A program made the position numbers and the translations under genes. Of a stretch of 64,000 nt of DNA, positions 36,441-45,328 are shown in pieces. The notes below the pieces were generated by a model. It was not told where the DNA came from and searched no databases. It saw only the letters and a list, made by a program, of their open reading frames with translations. Position 1 is the stretch's first letter. Each line of letters starts with the position of its first letter. Source of the stretch: JAJTFW01 sp903922455 (GTDB lineage Bacteria; Bacteroidota; Bacteroidia; AKYH767-A; OLB10); contig CALQEU020000005.1 in assembly GCA_943329665.2 (NCBI GenBank), positions 86,563 to 150,562 of the forward strand. Direction: 5' to 3'.

Positions 36441-37187
36441 TTAGTTTACAGCAATTTTCACCAAGTCAACCATTCCGTATCCTTGCTCACTCAATGCACC
36501 CACACCTGATTCCCATATAAACTTTTGTACATCTGGATGCGCGTGTAAAGTGAAAGGTAATAAGTAACCCATCATGGTGCTTCCATCAGCAGCGCGATAG
36601 TAACGAGCGAATTTCTTACCAGTTTCATTCAGCTTCTGAACATATTCATGATCAGGTTGTGCATCAAACTCAGCGAAATTATTTAAATCGCTTTCAGAGA
36701 ATCCAGCACGCTCCATACGATCTAATGTTTGCTCGTAAAGAATATCTGAGAATTCTTGTGAAGTTGGATCAATCGTGATTTGACTTTTTTCTGGATCTTT
36801 TGCAGGATCCACTAAAATCATTGGACTGATACACAGATAACGCATCTTCGTATTGAATTCTGGATCTGTAATCATCTCATGACTTCTCGGCATTAAGTTC
36901 ATTTTTCCTACAGCCAAATAAGGCATTTCGAAAATTTTAGAAACTAATTGCTCTAATTGTTGTCCGTCTCTAGCAGACAAAACTAACGTCACTTTAGAAC
37001 TTAAGAAACGCATAAATCCGTTTTGGATTTTTGAAGTGCCTTTCAAACTTGAAAAATTGAAAAGATTACGATCACCTCCAAAAGATTCGATTTGTTGGTA
37101 AAGGCTCTCTGCAATTAATGTTTGATGATGCAAAGGAATTGTGTTCGCCGACATTTGGTCACGCAAGAATGAGATTTTTACACGCAT
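36441..37187 (-). CDS. Stand-alone Cas6-like endoribonuclease family protein
   Basis: A 248-residue RAMP protein matching Cas6, which cleaves CRISPR precursor RNA. The N-terminal ferredoxin-like fold shows MRVKISFLRD...NTIPLHHQTLIAESLYQQI, then LFNFSSLKG, and LCISPMILV starts the second half. The C-terminal glycine-rich signature is WESGVGALSEQGYGMVDLV (~225-243), corresponding to the GxGxxxxxGxG loop of Cas6. The region after helix 1, where active Cas6 proteins carry the catalytic His, reads ESFGGDRNLFNFS and has none. No CRISPR array or other cas gene is in the window. It has its own terminator. Active crRNA processing is doubtful; another RNA-binding role is possible. Confidence 0.8.
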   Translation of the reverse strand: MRVKISFLRDQMSANTIPLHHQTLIAESLYQQIESFGGDRNLFNFSSLKGTSKIQNGFMRFLSSKVTLVLSARDGQQLEQLVSKIFEMPYLAVGKMNLMPRSHEMITDPEFNTKMRYLCISPMILVDPAKDPEKSQITIDPTSQEFSDILYEQTLDRMERAGFSESDLNNFAEFDAQPDHEYVQKLNETGKKFARYYRAADGSTMMGYLLPFTLHAHPDVQKFIWESGVGALSEQGYGMVDLVKIAVN

Positions 37188-37384
37188 TTTATAAAGTTTT
37201 TAGATTTTTTTAAAAAAACAGAAAGCGATCACCATGCCAACATAATTTTTTATGCATATTTATTTAATTATCAATACATAAAGTTTTATTAGGGATCAAT
37301 TAGGGATATGGGGAATCACCTTTTTTTCCAATTTCAAGACGCAACTTTCCTATATTGGGACATAAAATCCCGAAATAAAACGCT

Positions 37385-38275
37385 TTAATTATTGGATTTG
37401 CCACTGGCATTATAAAGGATTTCTTTCTCCTCTTTACTCAAACTATCAAAGCCCGACTTATTGATTTTATCAAGCACTTTATCGATGGCTTCTTGTTTAG
37501 AAATAGCTACTTCAACATAAACCGCATCGGGAATGGGTTTAGAAGATCGAACTACAGTCATCTTTGATTTACGTCGACTTCCTTTTCTGAATAAATTACT
37601 TAACCATCTTGTAATATCATTTCCTTTTTTCAATTGCTTAATCATGATGTATCCAAACAGCGCACCACCGAGATGGGCTATTTGTCCGCCCGCATTACCA
37701 AGTGGAATGGAAATAAAATAAATCAAAATTGAAACGAGTGCTACGTACTTCAATTTCACAGGACCAATGAGAATCAACTGCACGGTATAATCAGGAAGCA
37801 AGGTTGCAATACCTACCATCACCGCAATCACGCCAGCAGAAGCACCCATGAGATGACTATGATTTACTTCCTGTGAAAATGCCGGCGAAATATTAAACAT
37901 AATGAGGTAGGCAAGTCCGCCCGTGATGGCTCCAAGCACATACGTTGTCCACAGTTTTTGATTACCCAAATACTCTGCGAAGAGTGAACCCGTCCAATAA
38001 AGAATCAGCATATTAAAAAGAATATGCATAAAGTCGACATGCAAAAACATATACGTCACCACCGACCATGGCTGAAAGAACAATTGACTAAAACTAGCTG
38101 GCATACTTAACTTCTCCACTAGAAAATCGAAGATTACAAAATCAGAACCAAGAATAAATAAAAAAGTACGTAAGATCATCAACACTAAAAACAGAATAAT
38201 ATTAATTGCCAACAACCGATACAAACTGGTTGCTGCGCCAAACTTTGATTTGATATTTTCTAAATTACTATTCAT
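37385..38275 (-). CDS. Rhomboid family intramembrane serine protease
   Basis: 296 residues with about six transmembrane helices and a charged C-terminal tail (~225-296). The catalytic Ser is in MGASAGVIAV and the catalytic His in GGQIAHLGGALFG. HVDFMHILFNMLILYWTG is the conserved HxxxxHxxxN segment. It cleaves substrates within the membrane; the target is unknown. It follows a second rhomboid gene by 7 nt, last in the mutL-rhomboid-rhomboid run. Confidence 0.93.
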   Translation of the reverse strand: MNSNLENIKSKFGAATSLYRLLAINIILFLVLMILRTFLFILGSDFVIFDFLVEKLSMPASFSQLFFQPWSVVTYMFLHVDFMHILFNMLILYWTGSLFAEYLGNQKLWTTYVLGAITGGLAYLIMFNISPAFSQEVNHSHLMGASAGVIAVMVGIATLLPDYTVQLILIGPVKLKYVALVSILIYFISIPLGNAGGQIAHLGGALFGYIMIKQLKKGNDITRWLSNLFRKGSRRKSKMTVVRSSKPIPDAVYVEVAISKQEAIDKVLDKINKSGFDSLSKEEKEILYNASGKSNN

Positions 38276-38282
38276 CTTTTAA

Positions 38283-39131
38283 TCAATAATCACCATAATC
38301 ATTGAAACGATTTTTACCCCAATGGCGAATCAAAAAATATCCGAATAACATTCCACCCAGATGTGCAAAATGCGCCACATTATCTCCTGGATTATTCTGA
38401 ATTCCGCCATACAATTCAAATAAACCATAGAGCAATACAAACCACTTTGCTTTTATTGGAAAAGCAAAATAGATATATAGAACAGTATTCGGAAACAACA
38501 TTCCAAAGGCAAGAAGTACTCCGAAAACTGCACCAGAAGCTCCTACTGTCGGAATATCTGCTTTACGTGATACCAACTCTTGTGCAAACGACTTCGCTTC
38601 CTGTATCAACTGCGGATCATTGGGGGAATTACTCCACGAACCCAGAAACTCATTCAACACCGAAATATCATCATTTCGCAAGTACCCTTGATATTTGGTG
38701 ACGAGCATTTTAAAATCCATAGGTGTCACATTGTTCAAAAACAAATTGACACTTTCCTGCATATTATGAATATCATACCATGTGAATCCGGTATGAATGA
38801 GCGCAGCACCTAAACCCGTAATCATATAATACATCAAAAAACGTTTTGCTCCCCACACATTCTCCAGCACATTTCCGAACATCCACAAGGCAAACATATT
38901 TGAAAAGACATGCATCATATTTCCATGCATAAACAAATGCGTGATGAACTGATGTGGTGCAAAATATTGACTGGTCACAAAATGCAATCCCAAGTATTGG
39001 GTCAACTCCAATCCCAATTTATCCTCAAACACCACGGTGGCGAGAAACATAATCCCATTAATGATTAACAAATTCTTCACAACGGGGGGAAGAATTTGCC
39101 ACTTCATGGGACGAAATTGTTGTTCTGACAT
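38283..39131 (-). CDS. Rhomboid family intramembrane serine protease
   Basis: 282 residues. The catalytic Ser is in VGASGAVFGVLLAFG and the His in NVAHFAHLGGMLFGY, and HGNMMHVFSNMFALWMFG carries the conserved His/Asn residues. A ~50-residue soluble insertion (~118-185) sits between helices. Two adjacent rhomboids with different loop regions suggest diverged substrates rather than recent duplication. It starts 18 nt after the mutL stop and 7 nt before the next rhomboid. Confidence 0.94.
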   Translation of the reverse strand: MSEQQFRPMKWQILPPVVKNLLIINGIMFLATVVFEDKLGLELTQYLGLHFVTSQYFAPHQFITHLFMHGNMMHVFSNMFALWMFGNVLENVWGAKRFLMYYMITGLGAALIHTGFTWYDIHNMQESVNLFLNNVTPMDFKMLVTKYQGYLRNDDISVLNEFLGSWSNSPNDPQLIQEAKSFAQELVSRKADIPTVGASGAVFGVLLAFGMLFPNTVLYIYFAFPIKAKWFVLLYGLFELYGGIQNNPGDNVAHFAHLGGMLFGYFLIRHWGKNRFNDYGDY

Positions 39132-39149
39132 AAATTTCTATTTCTTTAA

Positions 39150-41030
39150 TTAAGATTTATTTTGAATAAGTTCTGCAATTTCATCAGAACGAAGAACACG
39201 CAATACAGATTGCCCATTCACTCCATAAAAAGGTTGATCGCAATGCAACAAATCGATGGCTAGTTGCCGGAGTTCGCGTGACGAATACGAACTTTGCTCT
39301 CGTGCAATAATACTCTTTGCCATAGAGCGCGCCAAGTTCTCGTGCATGGTGAGTTGAAGTTTATCCTTATTCAATCGATAATTTTCCAACAACAATTGAA
39401 GTGTTCTTTCTTCTGATCCGGGATCAAGTCCGGAAGGAACACCTTGCAACACGATTGTATTTTGCCCAAACTCCGAAATATCAAAACCAATTTTTCGTAG
39501 CTCCTCTATCAACTCACGAATCAACAAAAAATCGTTGGGAGTCAATACAATTTGAGGGGGGAACAATTGCTGTTGTGTATTTAGCTGCTGACGAGAAAAT
39601 GCATTTAAGTATCGTTCGTAAACGATCCTCTCTCGAGCTGCAGAAATATCATACAATACCAATCCACGACTAAATGCAGCAATGGCTGACCTAGGTGATA
39701 CTTGCACAAAACGAAAATCATCCAGCGATTCAAATACATTTAATAGCTCAACGATTGGACTATCTTCAATTTTCTCATGCATCAACACTTGCTGAGCGGC
39801 TACTTCACGATGATTTTCCAACCATGCTTTTACATCGGTAGAAGATGGACTTGCAGATCGAAAAGAATGCATTTGCTGAGACCCACCACTTAAAAAAGAA
39901 GAAGAAAAATTTTCCCGTTCTAAACGGAAGGGATTATAATTGGGATCTACTTTAATTTGAGGTTGAATGGGAGTATCGCCCAACTTAGACAATGGTAAAT
40001 CGAAGGCGGGTTCCTTATCAAAATCGAGCGATGGAGCTACGCTGTATTTTCCCAATGCTCTCTTAACAGCAGCTCTTAAAATAGCATAAACATCTTTGTC
40101 GTGTTGAAATTTAATTTCTGTTTTAGTTGGATGAATATTCACATCAATTAAAGCAGGATCGATATCCAAATTCAACCAATAGGAAGGATAAGAATCTCTT
40201 GGAATGAGTGATTCGAAAGCAGCAGAAACGGCATGATGTAAATAGCTGTCTTTGATAAATCGGCTATTTACAAAAAAATATTGTTCACCTCTATTTTTAC
40301 GTGCGAACTCGGGCTTCCCAATATATCCTCTGATATTCACAATGCTTGTTTCTTCCTCTACGGGAACCAATCGTTCCTTATAATTATTTCCAAACAATGC
40401 TGAAATACGTTGACTATAATTCCCTTCTCTCAAATCAAAAACTTGAGCTTCGTTATGATGCAAAGAGAAATGTACATGAGGATTTGAAAGCGCAATTCGG
40501 ATAAATTCTTCTTGAATATGACGAGTTTCTACTTGATTTGATTTTAGAAAATTGCGACGAGCGGGTACGTTATAAAACAAATTCTTCACGGAGATCGAAG
40601 TTCCTTCTTGGTAAGCGAATTCATCTTGAGAAACAAAATTTCCACCATCCATTAAAACACGAGTACCTACTTCCTGTTCACGTCGCCTCGACTTCAACTC
40701 TACTTGAGCTACCGAGGCTATGGATGCTAAGGCTTCTCCTCTAAATCCCATTGTAAACAACGTGTACAAATCATCGATATTCCGCAATTTGGAAGTAGCA
40801 TGTCGATCGAAACACATACGAGAATCGGCTTCGCTCATCCCATTGCCGTTATCAATCACTTGAATCAATGTTTTACCTGCATCCAACAAAACCAATTGCA
40901 CACGAGAAGCGCCTGCATCCACTGCATTCTCCAACAATTCCTTTACTGCAGAAGAGGGGCGCTGGATCACTTCACCCGCTGCAATTTGGTTGGCAACGGT
41001 ATCAGATAATAAACGAATAATATCAGCCAT
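39150..41030 (-). CDS. mutL: DNA mismatch repair protein MutL
   Basis: 626 residues from the ATG at 41030; the frame extends 12 codons upstream but MADIIRLLSD is the family start. GHKL ATPase motifs are VANQIAAGEV, VKELLENAVDAGAS, DNGNGMS and TMGFRGEALASI. The C-terminal dimerisation domain (~430-620) has DISAARERIVYE where endonuclease-active MutL has DQHAxxERxxYE, so the Gln and His are replaced. The later CPHGRP-type position reads CDQPFYGVNG. The ATPase looks intact but nicking activity is probably lost. First gene of a run with two rhomboids. Confidence 0.94.
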   Translation of the reverse strand: MADIIRLLSDTVANQIAAGEVIQRPSSAVKELLENAVDAGASRVQLVLLDAGKTLIQVIDNGNGMSEADSRMCFDRHATSKLRNIDDLYTLFTMGFRGEALASIASVAQVELKSRRREQEVGTRVLMDGGNFVSQDEFAYQEGTSISVKNLFYNVPARRNFLKSNQVETRHIQEEFIRIALSNPHVHFSLHHNEAQVFDLREGNYSQRISALFGNNYKERLVPVEEETSIVNIRGYIGKPEFARKNRGEQYFFVNSRFIKDSYLHHAVSAAFESLIPRDSYPSYWLNLDIDPALIDVNIHPTKTEIKFQHDKDVYAILRAAVKRALGKYSVAPSLDFDKEPAFDLPLSKLGDTPIQPQIKVDPNYNPFRLERENFSSSFLSGGSQQMHSFRSASPSSTDVKAWLENHREVAAQQVLMHEKIEDSPIVELLNVFESLDDFRFVQVSPRSAIAAFSRGLVLYDISAARERIVYERYLNAFSRQQLNTQQQLFPPQIVLTPNDFLLIRELIEELRKIGFDISEFGQNTIVLQGVPSGLDPGSEERTLQLLLENYRLNKDKLQLTMHENLARSMAKSIIAREQSSYSSRELRQLAIDLLHCDQPFYGVNGQSVLRVLRSDEIAELIQNKS

Positions 41031-41548
41031 AAACTCCCACAAAGGTAATACACCCGACTTGCCCAAACCCTCTTAATACAAAAATTAAATAGGTCAAAAC
41101 ATGCATTTTATGAATTATGATTTAATGTTCCGCTATTCCTATTGATCAAAATGGCTGCGCAATGCTAATTTACCTCGCAATGGTGCAGAGGCTGCGCTAC
41201 GAGCAATTTTCTCGCAAAGGCGCTAAGGCTGCGCTATGCTAATATTTCTCGCAAAGGCGCAGTCCCGATAGCTATCCATCGGCCGCTAAGGCTGCGCTAT
41301 GCTAATTTTTTTCGTGGAGGCTGTGCTATCCTAATTTTTCTGGCAAAGGTGAAGTCCCAATAGCTAGCTAGATTGAGAGTAACTTTTTCGACTATAAAAC
41401 TTCGCGACTTATCGAGAAACCTTAGCAATGATAAAACTTTGCGGCTCTGCGCCTTTGCGAGAAAATTTTGCGACGATAAAACTTTGCGGCTCTGCGCCTT
41501 TGCGAGAAACTTTCCTTCGACAAATTTATTGAATATAAAACTTAAAAT
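41031..41548. other. Intergenic repeat cluster, no gene
   Basis: About 360 nt (41150-41510) consist of direct and inverted copies of a CTTTGCGGCTCTGCGCC / GGCGCAGAGCCGCAAAG-type sequence. Two exact 35-nt direct copies are at 41430-41464 and 41475-41509, a degenerate one precedes them at ~41393, and inverted, decayed copies lie at ~41207-41310. An interrupted CCCGATAGCTATC palindrome sits between two of them. No protein-like frame is present. Confidence 0.8.
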
Positions 41549-43582
41549 TTAGGTTGGATAAGCCACACGAATATGATAAATACTCGTCAGCATTTTCTTA
41601 AATATTTTTTTAATATTGGTAATATCTCTAAAGGTGATATCGCAATTTTCGAATTGTCCGGAATCAATTTGCTTGTTGATGATTTTCTCGACGATCTCAT
41701 CAATTGAATCTTGATCATGCACGGCCAGACTATGCGCAGCAGCTTCCACTGAATCGGCCATCATCAACACAGCTGTTTCTTTAGAGAATGGACGAGGTCC
41801 AGGATAGCGGAAATCATCTTCATTTGGAATTTGATCCGGAAAACTTTTTACGTAGTTAATATAAAAATACTGCACCAACATTGTTCCATGGTGGGTACGA
41901 ATAAAATCGATGATTACATCTGGTAAATTAAATTTACGAGCTTTCTCAATTCCTTTTATTACGTGACTAATAATGATAGATGCGCTTTCATCAAATGAAA
42001 GTTCATCGTGAGGATTCATTTGCGTACTCTGATTTTCGATAAAGTACATGGGCATATCCATCTTACCAATATCATGATACAATGCACCTACGCGAACAAG
42101 CAATGAGTTCCCTCCTATTTTATAGATTGCAGATTCTGCAAGATTGGCTACTTGCAATGAATGCTGAAATGTTCCAGGTGCTTTCGTGCTTAAATCGCGA
42201 AGCAGTTCGCTGTTAAAATCAGTTAACTCCATCAATGTAAAATCGGAAGTTACTCTGAACGTTTTTTCGATAAAGAAGATCAATGGATAACTCAACAAAG
42301 TCAACAAACAATTACCCATTAACCAAGCGATATGCATGGGATCCAACTCGAGAATTGTTCCTTCATTAAGAAGTGAAAGTCCAACATAAGAAACTGCATA
42401 ACTAGCAAAAATTAAAGTAACGGCAATAAACAACTGCGAACGCTTTCTCATATTGACAATACTAAAAATAGAAACCATTCCTGCAATAATCTGCATAAAC
42501 ACAAAATCGAATCCGCTGGGAGCAATGGTTCCCAGAATCAGCATGGATAATACATGAACAAAGAGAGCGGTTCTTGTATCGAAAAATGCACGTGTGACTA
42601 GAGGTAAAATGCACAGTGGAACTAGCAACATGCTAATTTTATTACTAGCTAAAAGCAATGTATAAATTGCACTTGTAGCAACAATCAAAAGAAACAACAG
42701 TGTGATTTTTCTACTGTCCAATAAGATATCGCGACGCAGCATCCAAAGAAAAGTAAGGAGAATAGCCACCGCTAACATCACTAATAAAAGATAACCAAGA
42801 TAGAGCCAAGGCAAGGAAGAATCCAACGCATCTTCCCCTTTAAATGCTTTTCTTAGCGAGCTTAATTTTTCAAAAATATCGGCATCTACTACTTGTCCAC
42901 GGCGAACAATTAAACTTCCTTCGGAGACTTCACCTCGCACGGCGCTCATCGATTTCAAATAATCTTTGAGGAACTGCTTGGTCATCTCTTCCTCAAAAAA
43001 TAAATTGGGTTGGATAGCAGTTTCCAACGCTGAAAACACTTTATCAACTTCACTTAATCCATTTCTAGATAACTCATTTTGGCAAACGTCAAGGGCTTCC
43101 GCCATAGAATAATGTAAACTTCTTTCACTGGGTTTCCAAGATCCGTTTTTAATAATTCGCACATGCTGATCCTTCCTAGGAAGTGAATGCTTCACTCCCA
43201 TAAACACTCCTTTTTGATAGATCGAATGAACCAATTCAATACCCAACGATTTTTCTTGTGGAGTTGCTTCACCCAGTTTTCCAATAAAATCTTTTATAGC
43301 GATGGAATGAATAGAGGTATCAACAGAATAAAAAATGGGTGCATTACGAATTAGTTCCTCTTTTTCCTCATCAATTTCATGGGAAGATTTATAAACTGGA
43401 AAAGAAAATGGCGCTCTTAGCTCTTCGTAAGTCCATGTTTGACCTAAACGATAATCATACTTAAAACGAACTTGCTGTGGAAGAAATGAAGTGATAACAA
43501 GAATAGATACGGTTATCAGTACAATTCGATAGTATAAGTCGTGCTTATTACTGACGGCAATAAATAGCTTGCGTAAATTCAT
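41549..43582 (-). CDS. 7TM-HD family phosphohydrolase (PgpH-like)
   Basis: About 677 residues. An N-terminal helix is followed by a periplasmic region (~40-260), then seven transmembrane helices (~270-450) and a cytoplasmic HD domain (~470-640) with the metal-binding LYHDIGKMDMP and RTHHGTMLVQYFY. The architecture matches the 7TMR-HD group, whose Gram-positive member PgpH hydrolyses cyclic di-AMP. A nucleotide-signalling phosphodiesterase role is inferred. I start at the ATG at 43582; the frame reaches three codons further to a TTG inside the promoter box. Confidence 0.92.
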   Translation of the reverse strand: MNLRKLFIAVSNKHDLYYRIVLITVSILVITSFLPQQVRFKYDYRLGQTWTYEELRAPFSFPVYKSSHEIDEEKEELIRNAPIFYSVDTSIHSIAIKDFIGKLGEATPQEKSLGIELVHSIYQKGVFMGVKHSLPRKDQHVRIIKNGSWKPSERSLHYSMAEALDVCQNELSRNGLSEVDKVFSALETAIQPNLFFEEEMTKQFLKDYLKSMSAVRGEVSEGSLIVRRGQVVDADIFEKLSSLRKAFKGEDALDSSLPWLYLGYLLLVMLAVAILLTFLWMLRRDILLDSRKITLLFLLIVATSAIYTLLLASNKISMLLVPLCILPLVTRAFFDTRTALFVHVLSMLILGTIAPSGFDFVFMQIIAGMVSIFSIVNMRKRSQLFIAVTLIFASYAVSYVGLSLLNEGTILELDPMHIAWLMGNCLLTLLSYPLIFFIEKTFRVTSDFTLMELTDFNSELLRDLSTKAPGTFQHSLQVANLAESAIYKIGGNSLLVRVGALYHDIGKMDMPMYFIENQSTQMNPHDELSFDESASIIISHVIKGIEKARKFNLPDVIIDFIRTHHGTMLVQYFYINYVKSFPDQIPNEDDFRYPGPRPFSKETAVLMMADSVEAAAHSLAVHDQDSIDEIVEKIINKQIDSGQFENCDITFRDITNIKKIFKKMLTSIYHIRVAYPT

Positions 43583-43588
43583 TCCTTG

Positions 43589-43596
43589 CAAAAGTA
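43589..43596 (-). promoter_or_regulatory. Promoter -7 box TACTTTTG of the 7TM-HD gene
   Basis: The box ends 7 nt before the ATG at 43582, predicting a leader of only about two nucleotides. No -33 match at standard spacing. Confidence 0.4.
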
Positions 43597-43686
43597 ATTA
43601 TTAAATAGAATAAAGAAAAAGCAAGTGTAAACCCATCCACTCCATTCTATGAAGAACAGAGCTTATTACATCAAAAAAGAAAAAAA

Positions 43687-44115
43687 GAAACAAACCTATA
43701 AGCCGGGTTCTGTCCCCACTTTCGTGGTTCTTGTCATTTATCTGCGATGACACTCACGCATCACCTGAATCAGCCTACCCATTGAGGTGCACTTTGCAAG
43801 CAAAGAAGCATAGACGAGCCGCCTAATTCCTCAACCTATTTGGCCTTTCAGCCCACAAGGTTTTCCAGCATGGACTATCGCTAGCCAAGCTGTGAGCTCT
43901 TACCTCACATTTTCACCCTTACCCTCCTTCGCTAACCGCGTGCGCTAAAGCTATAGCGGTGGTGCAAGCTTCGGAGGGCGGTATAATTTTCTGTGGCACT
44001 TTCTGTTCCTTTCAAGTTTCCTCAAAAGGACCTTCCCGTTAGGAAGTGTGGCGCCCTTTGCTGCCCGGACTTTCCTCCCCTCGTTTTATCGAGAAGCGAC
44101 AAGACAGTTTGTTTC
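43687..44115 (-). ncRNA. rnpB: RNase P RNA (class A)
   Basis: Catalytic RNA that matures tRNA 5' ends. On the minus strand the conserved 5' block GAGGAAAGTCCGGGCA (44062-44077) and 3' block ACAGAACCCGGCTTAT (43698-43713) are both present at the expected spacing. The ends pair as the P1 helix (GAAACAAAC / GTTTGTTTC), which fixes the transcript at about 429 nt. A TATCTTTG promoter box lies 5 nt before the inferred 5' end. The protein subunit gene rnpA is not nearby, as is usual. Confidence 0.96.
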
Positions 44116-44119
44116 ACTG

Positions 44120-44127
44120 CAAAGATA
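44120..44127 (-). promoter_or_regulatory. Promoter -7 box TATCTTTG of rnpB
   Basis: TATCTTTG-CAGT precedes the first base of the P1 helix of RNase P RNA. Because the RNA end can be inferred independently, this box calibrates the distance from -7 box to transcription start at about 5 nt in this genome. Confidence 0.7.
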
Positions 44128-44233
44128 GGCCTTCCATTCAAAAGAGGCGATATATTTAAATCAATACTTATTTAATGGATTTTAGCAAAGACGATTGGAA
44201 ATTTTAGCAATGATTTACTTAGAAATCAACTGT

Positions 44234-44809
44234 TCACTCTTGTGTAATGTGTAACCAATTTTTTATCAAATCCTTTCCAAATGGTGTGAGTATGGATTCA
44301 GGATGGAATTGCATGCCATAGACTGGAAAAATAATATGCTTTAAAATCATAATGTTTTGATCATTGTCTACTGCCAACGCTTCGAGCTCAGGACTCCAAT
44401 GTTTTTCATCAGGCACCCAGCTGTGGTATCGACCTGCAATAAAACTATTTGGTATAGAATTAAAAAGTGGGTTATCAGTATTTACAATATTAACTTCTCT
44501 TGGAATCCCATGCAACACTTGTTCCAACCGCTTCAATCTGCCACCAAAAGCTAGAGCGATGGCTTGATGACCTAAACAAACGCCCAACATGGGTTTTGTA
44601 GGTGCATACATTTTTATCAATGGAATTAAAATTCCTGCTTCTTCAGGTAATCCGGGTCCTGGCGACAAAACAATTCGATCGAAGCGACTTACTTCTTCCA
44701 ACGTAATTTCATCATTACGATAAACCGCGATCTCTTGTCCTGTCAATTCGGCCAGATACTGTTGGAGATTATAAGTGAATGAATCGTAATTATCGAGGAG
44801 TAATATCAT
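44234..44809 (-). CDS. pabA: Aminodeoxychorismate/anthranilate synthase glutamine amidotransferase subunit
   Basis: A 191-residue class I glutamine amidotransferase that supplies ammonia to aminodeoxychorismate synthase (folate) or anthranilate synthase (tryptophan). MILLLDNYDSFTYNL, VLSPGPGLP, the nucleophile Cys in LGVCLGHQAIA, YHSW and the His/Glu pair in GMQFHPES are all present. I start at the ATG at 44809; the frame runs 29 codons further with unlikely residues. It stands alone rather than in a trp operon, so folate synthesis or a shared role is more likely. The large subunit is not in the window. Confidence 0.93.
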   Translation of the reverse strand: MILLLDNYDSFTYNLQQYLAELTGQEIAVYRNDEITLEEVSRFDRIVLSPGPGLPEEAGILIPLIKMYAPTKPMLGVCLGHQAIALAFGGRLKRLEQVLHGIPREVNIVNTDNPLFNSIPNSFIAGRYHSWVPDEKHWSPELEALAVDNDQNIMILKHIIFPVYGMQFHPESILTPFGKDLIKNWLHITQE

Positions 44810-44928
44810 AGAATGAGAAATTCTATTTCCCGAGACAAAATTAATAGAAAATAAAGGCAAGAAAAGGTCAAAAGGAAAAGTCTTTCGATATTCCAATCAA
44901 TTTATCACCTTTGTCGACAAATTACACC

Positions 44929-45306
44929 ATGAAAAAGATCATTGAAACTTCGCAAGCTCCAGCACCTATTGGACCATATTCTCAAGCCGTACAAGTGGGC
45001 AACCTTTTATATGTTTCCGGACAAATTGCAATTGTGCCTGCCACAGGTGAACTTTTGTTAAACACTATTGAAGAAGAAACGCATCAAGTGATGAAAAACA
45101 TTGGTGCCATTTTAAAAGAAGCCAATACTGATTACAGCAAAATCATCAAGACCAGCATCTTTTTAAAAGACATGAACGACTTTGCAAAAGTGAATGGAGT
45201 TTATGGCGGTTATTTTACGTCTGATTTTCCAGCACGTGAAACCGTTCAGGTAAGTGCGTTGCCTAAATTTGTGAATGTAGAGATCACGGTAATTGCCATG
45301 GTGTAA
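44929..45306 (+). CDS. ridA: RidA family enamine/imine deaminase
   Basis: A 125-residue Rid protein that hydrolyses reactive enamine/imine intermediates from PLP enzymes, releasing 2-oxoacids and ammonia. The family pattern is complete: SQAPAPIGPYSQAVQVGNLLYVSGQI, the IKTSIFLKDMNDF block, the key Arg in FPARETVQVSALP, and VEITVIAMV at the end. I use the ATG at 44929, not the upstream TTG, because it gives the family start. A weaker -7-like CACCTTTG lies 16 nt before it. Divergent from the amidotransferase gene and convergent with the M61 peptidase gene. Confidence 0.95.
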   Translation: MKKIIETSQAPAPIGPYSQAVQVGNLLYVSGQIAIVPATGELLLNTIEEETHQVMKNIGAILKEANTDYSKIIKTSIFLKDMNDFAKVNGVYGGYFTSDFPARETVQVSALPKFVNVEITVIAMV

Positions 45307-45328
45307 TTCTACCCATTGCAAGAATATT

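Noticed and set aside
41430..41509. Two exact 35-nt direct repeats considered as a minimal CRISPR array for the nearby Cas6-like gene
   Set aside because: The spacing is only 10 nt, there are just two exact copies, and related copies occur inverted nearby. That fits a dispersed repeat, not an array.
43993..44175. A 60-codon open frame on the plus strand
   Set aside because: It lies almost entirely within the RNase P RNA gene on the opposite strand.
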